43,657 bases of DNA from Candidatus Zixiibacteriota bacterium (GCA_900498245.1 LS998015.1:3088687-3132343), one strand, 5' to 3'. Positions 16,392 to 25,185 are shown, counted from the first letter of the stretch. Translations and numbers: made by a program. The notes: generated from the letters alone by a model not told the origin.

Positions 16392-17336
16392 TTACTTCTT
16401 CGATTTGGCCGGTGAACATTTTCGGGCCGCTTTTTCGAATGACGGTACGGTCATCCGCTTGATATCCCGATCCAGTTTTTTGAGCGTTGCATTATCTAGA
16501 GCGGACAATCGCCGTGCAAAATCGCCCCGCTTGATTTCGGCCAGCAGTTTTTTCATGCGGATCTTGACATCTCTCCCGATAATTGTTCCGCCCGATTGTA
16601 CCGATCCGACCCGGGCCGCCACCGAAATCCGCTTGAACATCCCTTCGATACCATATTTCTTGATCAAATCGACAATCAAATCGATCTGATAGGCGACTTC
16701 CAGATATGCTTTCTCCGGCGACAGGCCGTCCTCAACCAGCGTTTCATATCCATTCTTGATTAGTTGCGACAATCCCCCGCACAGAACCGCCTGCTCGCCG
16801 AAAATATCGCCGATCGCCTCATCGGCGAAAGTTGTTTTTATGAGCGCCTGACGATCAATATGAAGCCCTTTAAAGAGCAATTTCAAAACCGTGTCAGCCG
16901 TCTTTTTACAATCCTGCCCGATACCGTAGAAGTAGCCGATCGATTCGGCGGCCAGATATTTTTCTCGCACCGCCGCGCCCGGCCCAAGCGGGGCCAGAAG
17001 GATGACCGGGCAATTTTTGGGCGGAACTATTGTTTTGAAATGGATCGAGAAGCCATGCAAAAAAACCAGGGTGGTTCCCGGCTTCAAATGCGGCTCAATA
17101 TCCCTGGCGAAAACAGGGCCGTGCAAATGATCGGGGAAAGCGAAAATTAGAATATCCGCTTGTTTCACCGCCTCACTCACCGGGACAACAATTTTGAGGC
17201 CGTCTTTCGACGCTGTCCGCCTTGATTTGGATCTGACGGGAAGGCCGACTATTATATCCAGTCCTGAATCTCTCAGATTCAAAGCCCAGGCTCGTCCCTG
17301 AGAACCGTAACCGAGAACTGCAATCTTATGCGGCAT
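16392..17336 (-). CDS. Divergent ketol-acid reductoisomerase-like protein
   Basis: The 314-residue length and order match class I KARI. They include the Rossmann motif GYGSQG (9-14), an RSKSRR stretch suited to NADPH (35-40), HGF (94-96), DIFGEQAVLCGG (177-188) with metal ligands Asp177 and Glu181, and AYLE with Glu213. Two normally invariant active-site residues are changed: the lysine of APKGPG is Leu117, and the second glutamate of the E-x3-E pair is Gln217. The SNTAEYG segment reads SVAARVG. KARI makes branched-chain amino-acid precursors, but no ilv genes are near. The protein may have another substrate or be inactive as KARI. I therefore withhold the ilvC symbol. Confidence 0.8.
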   Translation of the reverse strand: MPHKIAVLGYGSQGRAWALNLRDSGLDIIVGLPVRSKSRRTASKDGLKIVVPVSEAVKQADILIFAFPDHLHGPVFARDIEPHLKPGTTLVFLHGFSIHFKTIVPPKNCPVILLAPLGPGAAVREKYLAAESIGYFYGIGQDCKKTADTVLKLLFKGLHIDRQALIKTTFADEAIGDIFGEQAVLCGGLSQLIKNGYETLVEDGLSPEKAYLEVAYQIDLIVDLIKKYGIEGMFKRISVAARVGSVQSGGTIIGRDVKIRMKKLLAEIKRGDFARRLSALDNATLKKLDRDIKRMTVPSFEKAARKCSPAKSKK

Positions 17337-17513
17337 AAAGGGAATATATCAGAAACCAATCTGCAATTAAAGCACAAACTTCCCTATCTTCTGAAACCTT
17401 TCATTATAGCGTCTCGTAATGAAAGTAAAATGGAGGAGTATTGCCGGCGGCATTTTTTTGAGATCGCCGTGCGCTACCGGTGTAATGCGACATATCAATC
17501 ATGAGTATTTTTA

Positions 17514-19790
17514 ATGATAAAATTTAAAGCCTCCAAATCGCTGTTTTTCATTTTTCTCACCGCAGGCGCACTGGGGATGTTCCGCAACGCCTCCGCCGAC
17601 GAAACTTTTCAACCGGTCTATGGGCCGTCGCTGACTATCCCCCGGTTCAGCGGCGCAATCAATATCGATGGCGACTTGAGCGAAGCGGCCTGGGGCACGG
17701 CGGGGGTGGCCGAAAATTTCAGCGAGACCAATCCGGGCGACATGATCAAACCGCCGGTCGAGACCCGGGTGCTGGTCGGGTACGACGAAGCGAACTTCTA
17801 TTTTGCCTTTATCGCCTTCGATAATCCCCGGCTGGTGCGGGCCTCGATGCGGGATCGCGATGATATCTGGCGCGATGACTATGTCGGGATAATCCTCGAT
17901 ACCTACAGCGATGCGGCCTGGGCCTACGAAATTTTTATCAATCCGCTCGGCATCCAGGGCGACCTGAAATGGCAGCAGAACGGCGAGGAAGACATGAGTT
18001 TCGATCTGGTCTTCCACTCTCGCGGGAAAATCACCGACTCCGGTTTTCAGGTCGAGGTGGCGGTGCCGTTCAGCAGTCTCCGCTATCCCGGCGACTCCAT
18101 TCAGACCTGGAAGGCAACCTTCTGGCGCAATATGCCGCGCGAGAGCCGTTACCAGTTATCCTGGTCGGCGTATGACCGGGGCAAACCGTGCTGGCCGTGC
18201 CAGTTCGGCACGATTACGGGGATCATGCAGACCAGGGCCGGAAAAAATTTCGAAATTCTTCCGGCGGTGACCGGTTCCGAGGCCGGCTATCGCACCGATT
18301 ACGGCAATCCCCACTCTTCCTTTCATAACGACAAGGTGGAGACGGATCTGGCACTCAATGGCCGCGCTCTATTGGCGTCGAACCTGACCGCCGATCTGAC
18401 CTGGAACCCCGATTTCAGCCAGGTTGAATCGGATCCGGGGCAGATCGATGTCAATAACAACTTCGCCCTTTTCTACGAAGAGCGCCGTCCTTTCTTCCAG
18501 GAAGGGGCCGACCTTTTCGAAACCCCGATCCAGATGGTTTATACCCGCATGTTCAACGAGCCGGACGGAGCCGGCAAACTGACCGGCCAGATTGGGCGGA
18601 CCAGTTTCGGATATATCGGGGCGATCGATAAATCGAGCCCGTTCATAATTCCGCTTGAGGAGCAGACGCTGGTGGTGCCGACCGAAGTCAGAAGCACGGC
18701 CAATATCATCCGGGCCAAGAGCGGTTTCGGGCAGGATTCCTATATCGGCCTCCTGCTCGCCGACCGCCGTCTCGACGGGGGCGGCTCGGGGAGTTCGTTC
18801 GGATCGGACATGTCGTTTCTGTTCCTCAAAAACTACCGTATTCTGGTGCAGGGTGAGGCGTCTTACACCAAAGAATTGAACGATACCGCGCTGAGTTCCG
18901 GATTCAACGATATGGCTTTCGGCAATCATGCCGAATACTCGGCCGGATTCAATGGCGAAAAATACTGGGGTCATTCCATTTTCGCCATGCTGGAACGCGA
19001 GGCCCGTCTTTGGAACATTGATTTGAGTTACTGGGAGGCAACCCCCACTTTCCGCGCCGAAAACGGTTTCGAGACCCGCAATGATGTTAAGCGATTGATG
19101 TGTGAAACCTCGCTCAATTTCCGTCCCAACGGCAAGTATATTATCAGTTGGGCCCCGGGCCTGACTCTGACCCGGATCTGGAATTTCCGCAATCAGCGCA
19201 AAGACGAGTGGGTGCAGCCGACCCTGACTTTCGTCACCAAGGGGATGACCACAATCAGTCTCAGTTACATGAGGAGCCGGGAGACATACCGGGGTATCTA
19301 TTTCCCCGGCATCCGTTCGTTCAGTGTCAATTTCGAAAGTGTCCCCAACGCCTTTCTGGAATTGAGCGGTTACATGGCCTGGGGGCACCGTGTCGCCCGC
19401 CGTTTTGTGCCGGCCTTTCTGGGGAAGACGACCGATATGACCTTTGACGCCGTCATCAAGCCGACCAGCCGCCTGGTGCTGGCCCCGTCGGTGGAGTACG
19501 CCCATATGACCACGCTCGACGGTCAGTATGAAATTTATGACGGATATATATTCCGGGTCCGCACCAATTACCAGTTTACCCGCGAACTGTTTTTGCGTCT
19601 GATCGTGCAGTATGATGATTTTGAGAAGAGCACCAATATCGAGCCGCTTTTGAGTTACAAAGTCAACCCGTTCACCATCTTTTATGTCGGGTCGTCGCAT
19701 AATTACCGGGATTTCGAGGAGCCGAAAGTCAAGTTCGCGCAGATGTCGCGGCAGTTTTTTATGAAGTTCCAATATTTGTTTCGGGTTTGA
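17514..19790 (+). CDS. CBM9-like domain plus DUF5916 outer-membrane beta-barrel protein
   Basis: The 758-residue product starts with a signal peptide (about 1-28, ending NASADE). Residues about 40-235 match a family-9 carbohydrate-binding-like domain (INIDGDLSEAAW, VLVGYDEANFYFAFIAFD, DDYVGIILDTY). The rest has the DUF5916 pattern (FEILPAVTGS, then NPDFSQVESDPGQIDVN and FEERRPFF-like FYEERRPFFQEGADLF) and ends in alternating aromatic strands typical of a barrel, with a C-terminal FLFRV-like end. Related proteins are widespread in Bacteroidota and allies; the function is unknown, possibly outer-membrane polymer handling. Two intrinsic terminators follow. An opposite-strand long frame is a shadow. 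Confidence 0.9.
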   Translation: MIKFKASKSLFFIFLTAGALGMFRNASADETFQPVYGPSLTIPRFSGAINIDGDLSEAAWGTAGVAENFSETNPGDMIKPPVETRVLVGYDEANFYFAFIAFDNPRLVRASMRDRDDIWRDDYVGIILDTYSDAAWAYEIFINPLGIQGDLKWQQNGEEDMSFDLVFHSRGKITDSGFQVEVAVPFSSLRYPGDSIQTWKATFWRNMPRESRYQLSWSAYDRGKPCWPCQFGTITGIMQTRAGKNFEILPAVTGSEAGYRTDYGNPHSSFHNDKVETDLALNGRALLASNLTADLTWNPDFSQVESDPGQIDVNNNFALFYEERRPFFQEGADLFETPIQMVYTRMFNEPDGAGKLTGQIGRTSFGYIGAIDKSSPFIIPLEEQTLVVPTEVRSTANIIRAKSGFGQDSYIGLLLADRRLDGGGSGSSFGSDMSFLFLKNYRILVQGEASYTKELNDTALSSGFNDMAFGNHAEYSAGFNGEKYWGHSIFAMLEREARLWNIDLSYWEATPTFRAENGFETRNDVKRLMCETSLNFRPNGKYIISWAPGLTLTRIWNFRNQRKDEWVQPTLTFVTKGMTTISLSYMRSRETYRGIYFPGIRSFSVNFESVPNAFLELSGYMAWGHRVARRFVPAFLGKTTDMTFDAVIKPTSRLVLAPSVEYAHMTTLDGQYEIYDGYIFRVRTNYQFTRELFLRLIVQYDDFEKSTNIEPLLSYKVNPFTIFYVGSSHNYRDFEEPKVKFAQMSRQFFMKFQYLFRV

Positions 19791-19810
19791 CGCTCGCAAA
19801 GAATTATAGA

Positions 19811-19835
19811 AGGCGCGCGTATGGCGCCTATTTTT
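19811..19835 (+). terminator. Intrinsic terminator 1 after the DUF5916 gene
   Basis: AGGCGC and GCGCCT pair around a short loop, and an A-T5 run follows, 20 bases after the stop codon. Confidence 0.75.
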
Positions 19836-19846
19836 CCTTACCGAAC

Positions 19847-19874
19847 GGGGCACGAGTTTCGTGCCCCAATTTTT
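19847..19874 (+). terminator. Intrinsic terminator 2 after the DUF5916 gene
   Basis: GGGGCACGA and TCGTGCCCC form a nine-pair stem with a three-base loop, followed by AATTTTT. Tandem terminators suggest strict isolation of the downstream region. Confidence 0.8.
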
Positions 19875-20122
19875 ATCTGCATGATAGATCATAAGATAGC
19901 CACCGTATGAAATGGGTTGGTGAGCGAACAAAGCGGCGAAATATTAGCGCAAGCGAATGCGGTACAACGGAAATATGATTTTTGGGTTTGAAATTTTATT
20001 TTTTCGGACGTTCTCGAAACAGGGGGAAAACTGCACTTATCTATTGGCAGACAAATAAGATACAGGCGCCGCAGAATGAAGTACAAAGTGGGTTCGGTAC
20101 TAAAAAGGAAGCCGATTTTCAT
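19875..20122. other. Intergenic, no supported gene
   Basis: The longest frames here are short, have no ribosome sites and resemble nothing I know. No hairpin of the REP families is present. Confidence 0.5.
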
Positions 20123-20395
20123 TTATCTCGCCTTATCGAGAATATTCATAATCGCCTGATTGACGGACCGTTTGCCGGATTTCCCCTGACACATACTGTC
20201 GAGAATCATTCTTATAAAGCGGTTCTGATATTTGGCCGGGATAGAGGCGAAGATTTGGGAGAGGTTGAATTTGGAATAGAGGCCGTGTTTGAGAGCGTTG
20301 CGGGACGAGCGGAGTTTGCCGAGCGGGGTGCGCGGGCCGGTCGATTTCAGGGCGTTCAAGCGGTTGGCGATTAACTGTTTCTGCGAAACGGGCAT
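20123..20395 (-). CDS. Small STGPRT-motif protein of unknown function
   Basis: The 90-residue protein has a very strong ribosome site (AAGGAGG) before the ATG at 20395. Its N-terminus holds QLIANRLNALKSTGPRT then GK and SSRNALKHGL. This pattern is found at the start of many short uncharacterised bacterial proteins. The C-terminal half is helical and basic. It is likely soluble and possibly nucleic-acid binding because of its basic charge, but no function is established. A nine-codon longer form lacks support. Confidence 0.7.
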   Translation of the reverse strand: MPVSQKQLIANRLNALKSTGPRTPLGKLRSSRNALKHGLYSKFNLSQIFASIPAKYQNRFIRMILDSMCQGKSGKRSVNQAIMNILDKAR

Positions 20396-20714
20396 AGTTT
20401 CCTCCTTATATAAGGTGCGCATTTAATGTCCCTCATATAAGGCCCGCCCCCAAAAACACATCAAAGTGGTAGAGAAAGTGCTTTTATGGAGTGATGAATG
20501 GATTGAGGACGATGAAGATATGATCCGATAGGTTTTATTCAGGAAAAGGATACCGACGGCGCTAGAAAAGTGATTGACTAAGTGATGAATAAAAATTAAT
20601 ATATCTTCTATTGAAGTATGTACATTCATAACAATAGCTTTTAATTCTTTCTTTTATAACGGGTCCATGTGAGCCAAGCAATTGTAATCATTAAATATTA
20701 TATCGGAGTAGGCT
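20396..20714. other. AT-rich intergenic region before the GmrSD-like gene
   Basis: No complete gene. On the plus strand about 20454-20590 two adjacent frames read like a broken coding remnant (VEKVLLWSDEWIEDDEDMIR, then a frameshift to QEKDTDGARKVID and a stop), but no family is recognisable. A GGAG site precedes the gene at 20715. Confidence 0.35.
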
Positions 20715-22451
20715 ATGGAAAGGGAATTTAGTTTTCAAGCAAAAGACACAACTTTGAAAAATATTCTTTTTGGAACATCAAAATATAAAATACCTCGGTA
20801 TCAGCGGCCATATAATTGGAACGAGGATCAACTATCCGATTTCTGGAGCGATCTCACTAATAATCAAAGTTCGTATTTCATTGGATCCTTTATATTAAAC
20901 AAGGAACCTCTTAAAGTAACTGGATACATTGATGTAATTGATGGCCAACAGAGGATGCTAACCACAACAATTTTTATTTCTGTCATTCGTAATTTAATGA
21001 AAGAGTACGATGATAAGATGGCAGATTTAATTCAGACTCAAGACATTGCTTTTAGAGACCGAGATGGGATAGACTCCTTTCGAATTGAATGCGGTGAATC
21101 TACGCGAGAATATTTTGAAAAATTTATTCAGTCCACATCTTCAGATATCTCTAAGAGCAATCCCAAATCTGCGGAAGAAATACGTATTTTCAAAAATTAT
21201 AATTATTTCTACAGCAATATCATGAGCAATCTTGAAAGATGCCAAAATATGGGGGAAAAAATAAACTACTTAAAGGATCTAAGATCTAAGATCGCGGATC
21301 TTGTAGTTATCGAAATTGAGATTGATAGCGAAGAGGACGCATATGAAATATTTGAAACTACAAATGCCAGAGGAGTGGAATTATCTATTGCTGATTTATT
21401 GAAAAATCTAATTTTGAAGAAAATTCCTGCAAAAAAGGACAAGGATTTTGCCAAAGATGTATGGCAGGAAATCGTCAATAATGTTCAGGCGACAAACACT
21501 GAATTAAATAGATTCCTCAGGTATTATTGGATATCGAAATATTCCTTCGTTACTGAAAAGAAATTATTTAAAGAAATAAAAAAGGAAATAACGGATTGGG
21601 AAAAGCTATTATATGAGTTGTGTGAAGCGTCCGAAGACTATTATAAACTAATTTCCGGCAATGAGGAAGACTGGCGTGACAAGAAAAATGGTGTAAGAAT
21701 CTATCGGGCTTTGTCTGCTATTAGAATCATGGGTGTGTCCCAGTGCTATGTTCTCTTCCTATCAATCTTGCGTAATTATAATAAATTTGAGACTGACCCC
21801 ACTAGGATTTTTGAAAAAATTGAAAATTTCACTTTTCAATATTCTTCTATTTGCAGAATGCCCGGAAACAAAGTCGAAAAGATCTATTCAAAATATGCTC
21901 GCAAAATAGAACAGATAGCCAAATCTGAGATAAAGAAAAATGCCACTAAGAAAGCCCAATCTACCTTTGAAGAGCTGCTCAAGGAACTATATGATGAAAG
22001 GCCTTCGCTTGAGGCATTTAAAGAAAATTTCTTGGAATTAGAGTATGGTCGATCCGAAAAGACGCGCATTTTGGCGACATATGTTCTTAGTAAAATAAAT
22101 GGTATTGCCGAAAGCGGTGAGTATTTAATCGATTTCAACAATGTTAATATTGAACACCTCTTGCCTCAAAATCCTGATCCGAAATGGAATTTGAACAAAA
22201 AGGATATAAGGGGATATGTTGATAAACTTGGCAACTTGACCCTTTTGGGCAGACGAATAAATGCGAAAGTTGGTAACAAAATCATAAAGGAAAAAATTGA
22301 GGAATTGAAGACTTCCAAGATAAAAATGACACAAGATCTGGTCGAATACTTGATCAAAAATGACTTCAAATGGGATGCCGAAGAAATAAATAAGAGGCAT
22401 GAGGCATTGGCCTTATTGGGATATAATAGAGTCTGGCTTATCGACAAATAG
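20715..22451 (+). CDS. DUF262-DUF1524 protein, GmrSD-like type IV restriction enzyme
   Basis: The 578-residue protein has an N-terminal DUF262 domain with IPRYQRPYNW (about 28-37) and IDGQQRMLTT (about 76-85). The latter is the DGQQR signature of the GmrS/ParB-like nucleotide-hydrolysing domain. The C-terminal DUF1524 domain holds NIEHLLPQNP (Glu480, His481) and KLGNLTLLGRRIN, the HNH-type nuclease pattern. Fused GmrSD enzymes restrict DNA with modified cytosines such as glucosylated hydroxymethylcytosine in phages; substrate here is not known. It stands alone, without methylase, and is markedly AT-rich compared with the ribosomal block next to it. Probable acquired defence gene; a REP mosaic follows it. 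Confidence 0.9.
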   Translation: MEREFSFQAKDTTLKNILFGTSKYKIPRYQRPYNWNEDQLSDFWSDLTNNQSSYFIGSFILNKEPLKVTGYIDVIDGQQRMLTTTIFISVIRNLMKEYDDKMADLIQTQDIAFRDRDGIDSFRIECGESTREYFEKFIQSTSSDISKSNPKSAEEIRIFKNYNYFYSNIMSNLERCQNMGEKINYLKDLRSKIADLVVIEIEIDSEEDAYEIFETTNARGVELSIADLLKNLILKKIPAKKDKDFAKDVWQEIVNNVQATNTELNRFLRYYWISKYSFVTEKKLFKEIKKEITDWEKLLYELCEASEDYYKLISGNEEDWRDKKNGVRIYRALSAIRIMGVSQCYVLFLSILRNYNKFETDPTRIFEKIENFTFQYSSICRMPGNKVEKIYSKYARKIEQIAKSEIKKNATKKAQSTFEELLKELYDERPSLEAFKENFLELEYGRSEKTRILATYVLSKINGIAESGEYLIDFNNVNIEHLLPQNPDPKWNLNKKDIRGYVDKLGNLTLLGRRINAKVGNKIIKEKIEELKTSKIKMTQDLVEYLIKNDFKWDAEEINKRHEALALLGYNRVWLIDK

Positions 22452-22633
22452 TTTTGCACAAAGAGGCCTCTGACGTAGTCGGGCCTCTCATCGGAAGAAT
22501 CTCGCAATTTCAATGAAGTCAAATCAAATTCGATCTATTTAAGCAAACCGCCAGGTGTGCTCGATCGATTTGAGGGTGTTTCATAACAATAAATGGGTGT
22601 AAGCGATACGCCCTTACGAGTTCAACTCTAAAT

Positions 22634-22830
22634 GTCGGGTTTCTCATCCGACCAGAGGTCGGCATCGGAACCCGACCTACACGGAAAAGGCGGAACCACG
22701 GGGGTTCCGCCCTACGAAAATTGCCGGGCATAAAAAAGACGGGCAGGAAAGATTCCTGCCCGCGCGTGTTTTGGCGATTTTTGATCGTGCTGGTTGGGCG
22801 GACGGGCAGATGGGGACATCTGCCGCGCAC
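22634..22830. repeat. REP mosaic: four different hairpin families in tandem
   Basis: Four hairpins follow one another: GTCGGGTT/AACCCGAC with inner CCGACC/GGTCGG and CTAC (22634-22680); GGCGGAACC/GGTTCCGCC and CTAC (22689-22715); GGGCAGGAA/TTCCTGCCC (22741-22761); and GGCAGATG/CATCTGCC with GCGCAC tag (22805-22830). The first two carry the GTAG tag on the minus strand; the last belongs to the GTGCGC-tagged family of RAYT3. They occupy the convergent gap between the GmrSD-like gene and rplS. Confidence 0.88.
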
Positions 22831-22845
22831 GAATCAAGCAAGCCG

Positions 22846-23214
22846 TTAGTTTTTGTCGTTGGCCTTGGTTTCTTCGAGCATTTCGTCGATACGGGCCGAC
22901 TTGCCGGTCAGGTCGCGCATGTAATACAATTTCGCCCGGCGGACCTTACCCTGACGAATCCGCTCGATTTTGGAAACATTGGGCGAATGAAGAGGAAAAA
23001 TTCTTTCCACGCCGATACCCGAAGACATCTTACGAACCGTGAAGGTCGCCCCGATTCCGGCGCCGCGCCGTCCGATGACGGTCCCCTGGAACACCTGCAC
23101 CCGCTCCTTGTCCCCTTCCTTGATTTTCACATGCACTTTGATCGTGTCGCCCGATTTGAACGCGGGGATTTTGTCGTTCAATAAAGCCTTTTCCAACTGC
23201 TGAATCTGTCTCAT
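22846..23214 (-). CDS. rplS: 50S ribosomal protein L19
   Basis: The 122 residues match L19 throughout: [55 protein letters not shown] split over adjacent strands, and [21 protein letters not shown]19 sits at the 30S-50S interface. It is the last gene of the ffh-rpsP-khpA-rimM-trmD-rplS block, 12 bases after trmD. The C-terminal tail (EETKANDKN) is slightly longer than in E. coli. Confidence 0.98.
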   Translation of the reverse strand: MRQIQQLEKALLNDKIPAFKSGDTIKVHVKIKEGDKERVQVFQGTVIGRRGAGIGATFTVRKMSSGIGVERIFPLHSPNVSKIERIRQGKVRRAKLYYMRDLTGKSARIDEMLEETKANDKN

Positions 23215-23226
23215 AAATCTATCCTC

Positions 23227-23997
23227 TCATTCTTTGTTATTTTCTTTTTTCGCCTTTTTCAATTTATCCAAAAACGCTTTCTCTTTCTTGTCCATTTCCA
23301 TCCCGGTCAAAAGTTCCGGGCGGTTTTCCCATGTTTTCCGGAGCGCTTCCAAGCGCCGGAAATTTTTTATCTCCTTATGGTTCCCGGTCACCAGCGGTTC
23401 CGGCACCCGAAGATTCAGGAACTCTTCGGGGCGGGTATAGACCGGGGTTCCGAGCAACCCCTCGCTGTGAGAATCCTCGAGCGCCGACTCGAAATTGCCG
23501 AGCACGCCCGGCACGAGCCGGGTGACGGCATCCAGGATCACGGCCGCGGCGGCCTCGCCGCCGGTCATGACATAATCGCCGATCGAGATTTCTTCGATGG
23601 CGAAGAGCGCCAGGATCCGTTCATCGACCCCGAGATAATGGCCGCAGATGATGGTCAGCCGTTCCAGAAGCGAGAATTCGACCGCCAAACTTTGCGTAAA
23701 TTTTTTCCCGGCCGCCGAGGTCAGCACCAGCCGTTCGCCCGGTTTCGGATCTTTTTCATAGCCGAGCGCTTTGAGGCAATTGTACAGCGGTTCGACTTTG
23801 AGAACCATCCCGCCGCCGCCGCCGAACGGTTTATCGTCGGCGGTCCGGTGCCTGTCCGAGGTGTACTCCCGCAGGTCGATTATATCGATGTCAAAGAGCC
23901 GTTTGGTCCGTCCCCGGCCAATGATCGATTCTTTTATGACGGAATCGAACCATCCCGGAAACAGGGTCACTATTTCAATTTTTATCCGGGGAGTCAA
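23227..23997 (-). CDS. trmD: tRNA (guanine-N1)-methyltransferase
   Basis: TrmD methylates G37 of tRNAs that read CNN and UNN codons. Its motifs are present: VTLFPGWFD, DDKPFGGGGGMV, ICGHYLGVDER, and EISIGDYVMTGGE, whose trefoil-knot residues bind S-adenosylmethionine, then HSEGLLGTPVYTRP. The chosen start is TTG at 23997, because GGAGG lies six bases upstream inside the rimM coding region. A TTG seven codons further upstream overlaps that ribosome site. The gene overlaps rimM by 23 bases. The C-terminal tail is lysine-rich. Confidence 0.96.
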   Translation of the reverse strand: MTPRIKIEIVTLFPGWFDSVIKESIIGRGRTKRLFDIDIIDLREYTSDRHRTADDKPFGGGGGMVLKVEPLYNCLKALGYEKDPKPGERLVLTSAAGKKFTQSLAVEFSLLERLTIICGHYLGVDERILALFAIEEISIGDYVMTGGEAAAAVILDAVTRLVPGVLGNFESALEDSHSEGLLGTPVYTRPEEFLNLRVPEPLVTGNHKEIKNFRRLEALRKTWENRPELLTGMEMDKKEKAFLDKLKKAKKENNKE

Positions 23998-24505
23998 ATA
24001 TACCCTCCGGAGGATCAATTACCACCAGTTTATTATCTATATCTATCTTTTTCAAAAACCGCCGCACGAGCGGCATTTCAAATTTTTTCTCGCCCACGCC
24101 GATCACCAGAATATCATTGGCCGGATACTGCTCCACGCCGAGCACCACTCCCATTTCCTTTCCGGCGGTGTCTTCCACCCGGCAGTCGACGAGGTCGAAC
24201 AGGTAGTAACTCCCTTCCGGGAGTTTCTCGAGTTTCTCGCTCCCGATATGCAGATACTCATTCAGGAGCGGCTTGACCGCCTCGGGCGAATCGAGCCCGG
24301 CTATTTTTATTACCGGCCGTCCCGAGACGAATTTCACATTTGTCACGTTCATCTCTTTCCAGCCGTCGACCGTCTCCACCCAGAACGATTTCAATTCCCG
24401 GAACCGGTCCGGATTGTCGGTCAAAGAATTTATATAAACTTCGCCGGAAACACCATGGGCGCGGCCGAATTGTCCGATCACGATATATTCCGGTCTTAAA
24501 GTCAA
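23975..24505 (-). CDS. rimM: Ribosome maturation factor RimM
   Basis: The 176-residue protein has the N-terminal RimM domain (VIGQFGRAHGVSGEVYI) and the PRC-barrel (SYYLFDLVDCRVED, MGVVLGVEQYPANDILVI, EMPLVRRFLKKID split by short loops). It assists 30S head assembly and binds S19. The start codon is TTG at 24505, directly after the khpA stop with no spacer, so translation is probably coupled. Confidence 0.96.
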   Translation of the reverse strand: MTLRPEYIVIGQFGRAHGVSGEVYINSLTDNPDRFRELKSFWVETVDGWKEMNVTNVKFVSGRPVIKIAGLDSPEAVKPLLNEYLHIGSEKLEKLPEGSYYLFDLVDCRVEDTAGKEMGVVLGVEQYPANDILVIGVGEKKFEMPLVRRFLKKIDIDNKLVVIDPPEGIFDSPDKN

Positions 24506-24736
24506 TTATTCCAGAATCTCCAGCACGGCCCGTTTCCCTTTCTTGGCCGAAATGGCCGCGATGAGGGTGCGGATCGATTTCGCGGTCTGTCCGTGTTTTC
24601 CGATAACTTTGCCCAGATCGCCGGAACCGACGCGGAGTTCGTAGACAGTGGTCCGTTCGCCTTGAACTTCGGTCAGGTCGACCTGATCGGGGTTATCAAC
24701 CAACGCCTTGACTATCGTCTCGATGAATTCCTTCAC
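24506..24736 (-). CDS. khpA: KH-domain RNA-binding protein KhpA
   Basis: The 76-residue protein is a single KH domain with the GxxG loop in [14 protein letters not shown]. The KhpA/YlqC family binds RNA, and in Firmicutes it pairs with KhpB to control cell division and elongation. The usual location between rpsP and rimM is conserved here. The start is GTG at 24736 with AAGGAG upstream. Confidence 0.95.
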   Translation of the reverse strand: MKEFIETIVKALVDNPDQVDLTEVQGERTTVYELRVGSGDLGKVIGKHGQTAKSIRTLIAAISAKKGKRAVLEILE

Positions 24737-24795
24737 AACAATCTCCTTTTCAGTACGTTTGCTGGTTTAGATCGAAGTAAGCGGAAGGCAAAAAA

Positions 24796-25161
24796 CTACG
24801 CTTCAGCCTTGGCTTCTTTGGCTTGTTTGGTCTTTTTCCGTTTCTTGGGACGTTCGGTGATGGTTTCCGACACGGTCATGGCGGAAATATCGCCGCCTTT
24901 CTTTTTGGTTTCGTATTTTTTGAGGAAGCCGACCTGTTTGAGAAGATTGATGACGGTATCCGACGGGGTCGCTCCCTGATCCAGCCAGTACATCATTTTA
25001 TCTTCGAACAGTTTCACGGTTCCCGGTTTTTCCAGCGGGTTATAGAAACCGAGCACTTCCACAAATCTTCCGTCGCGGGGCATGCGCGAGTCGGTCGCAA
25101 CAAATCGATAGGTGGGCCGTTTCTTTGCACCCAAGCGTCTTAGTCTGATTACTGCCGCCAA
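24796..25161 (-). CDS. rpsP: 30S ribosomal protein S16
   Basis: S16 motifs are AAVIRLRRLGAKKRPTYR (N-terminus), DSRMPRDGRFVEVLGFYNP, and a W-L-x-x-G-A-x-P-S-D-T-V segment near residue 70. The start is taken as TTG at 25161. GGAGG lies eight bases upstream, and the protein then begins with the typical MAAVIRLRR; a TTG eight codons earlier would add an atypical leader. The C-terminus carries a 30-residue lysine-rich extension. Confidence 0.95.
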   Translation of the reverse strand: MAAVIRLRRLGAKKRPTYRFVATDSRMPRDGRFVEVLGFYNPLEKPGTVKLFEDKMMYWLDQGATPSDTVINLLKQVGFLKKYETKKKGGDISAMTVSETITERPKKRKKTKQAKEAKAEA

Positions 25162-25185
25162 TTTCGGTACCTCCGTCAGTTTCAA

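Noticed and set aside
17419-17515. Short frame (about 31 codons) before the DUF5916 gene
   Set aside because: No convincing ribosome site or similarity; its stop next to the DUF5916 ATG could be chance.
18369-19931. 520-codon minus-strand frame opposite the DUF5916 gene
   Set aside because: Antisense shadow; the plus-strand protein has signal peptide, domain motifs and barrel strands.
20454-20590. Broken coding remnant upstream of the GmrSD-like gene
   Set aside because: Two short frames look protein-like, but I cannot name a family or show a parent gene, so no pseudogene is called.
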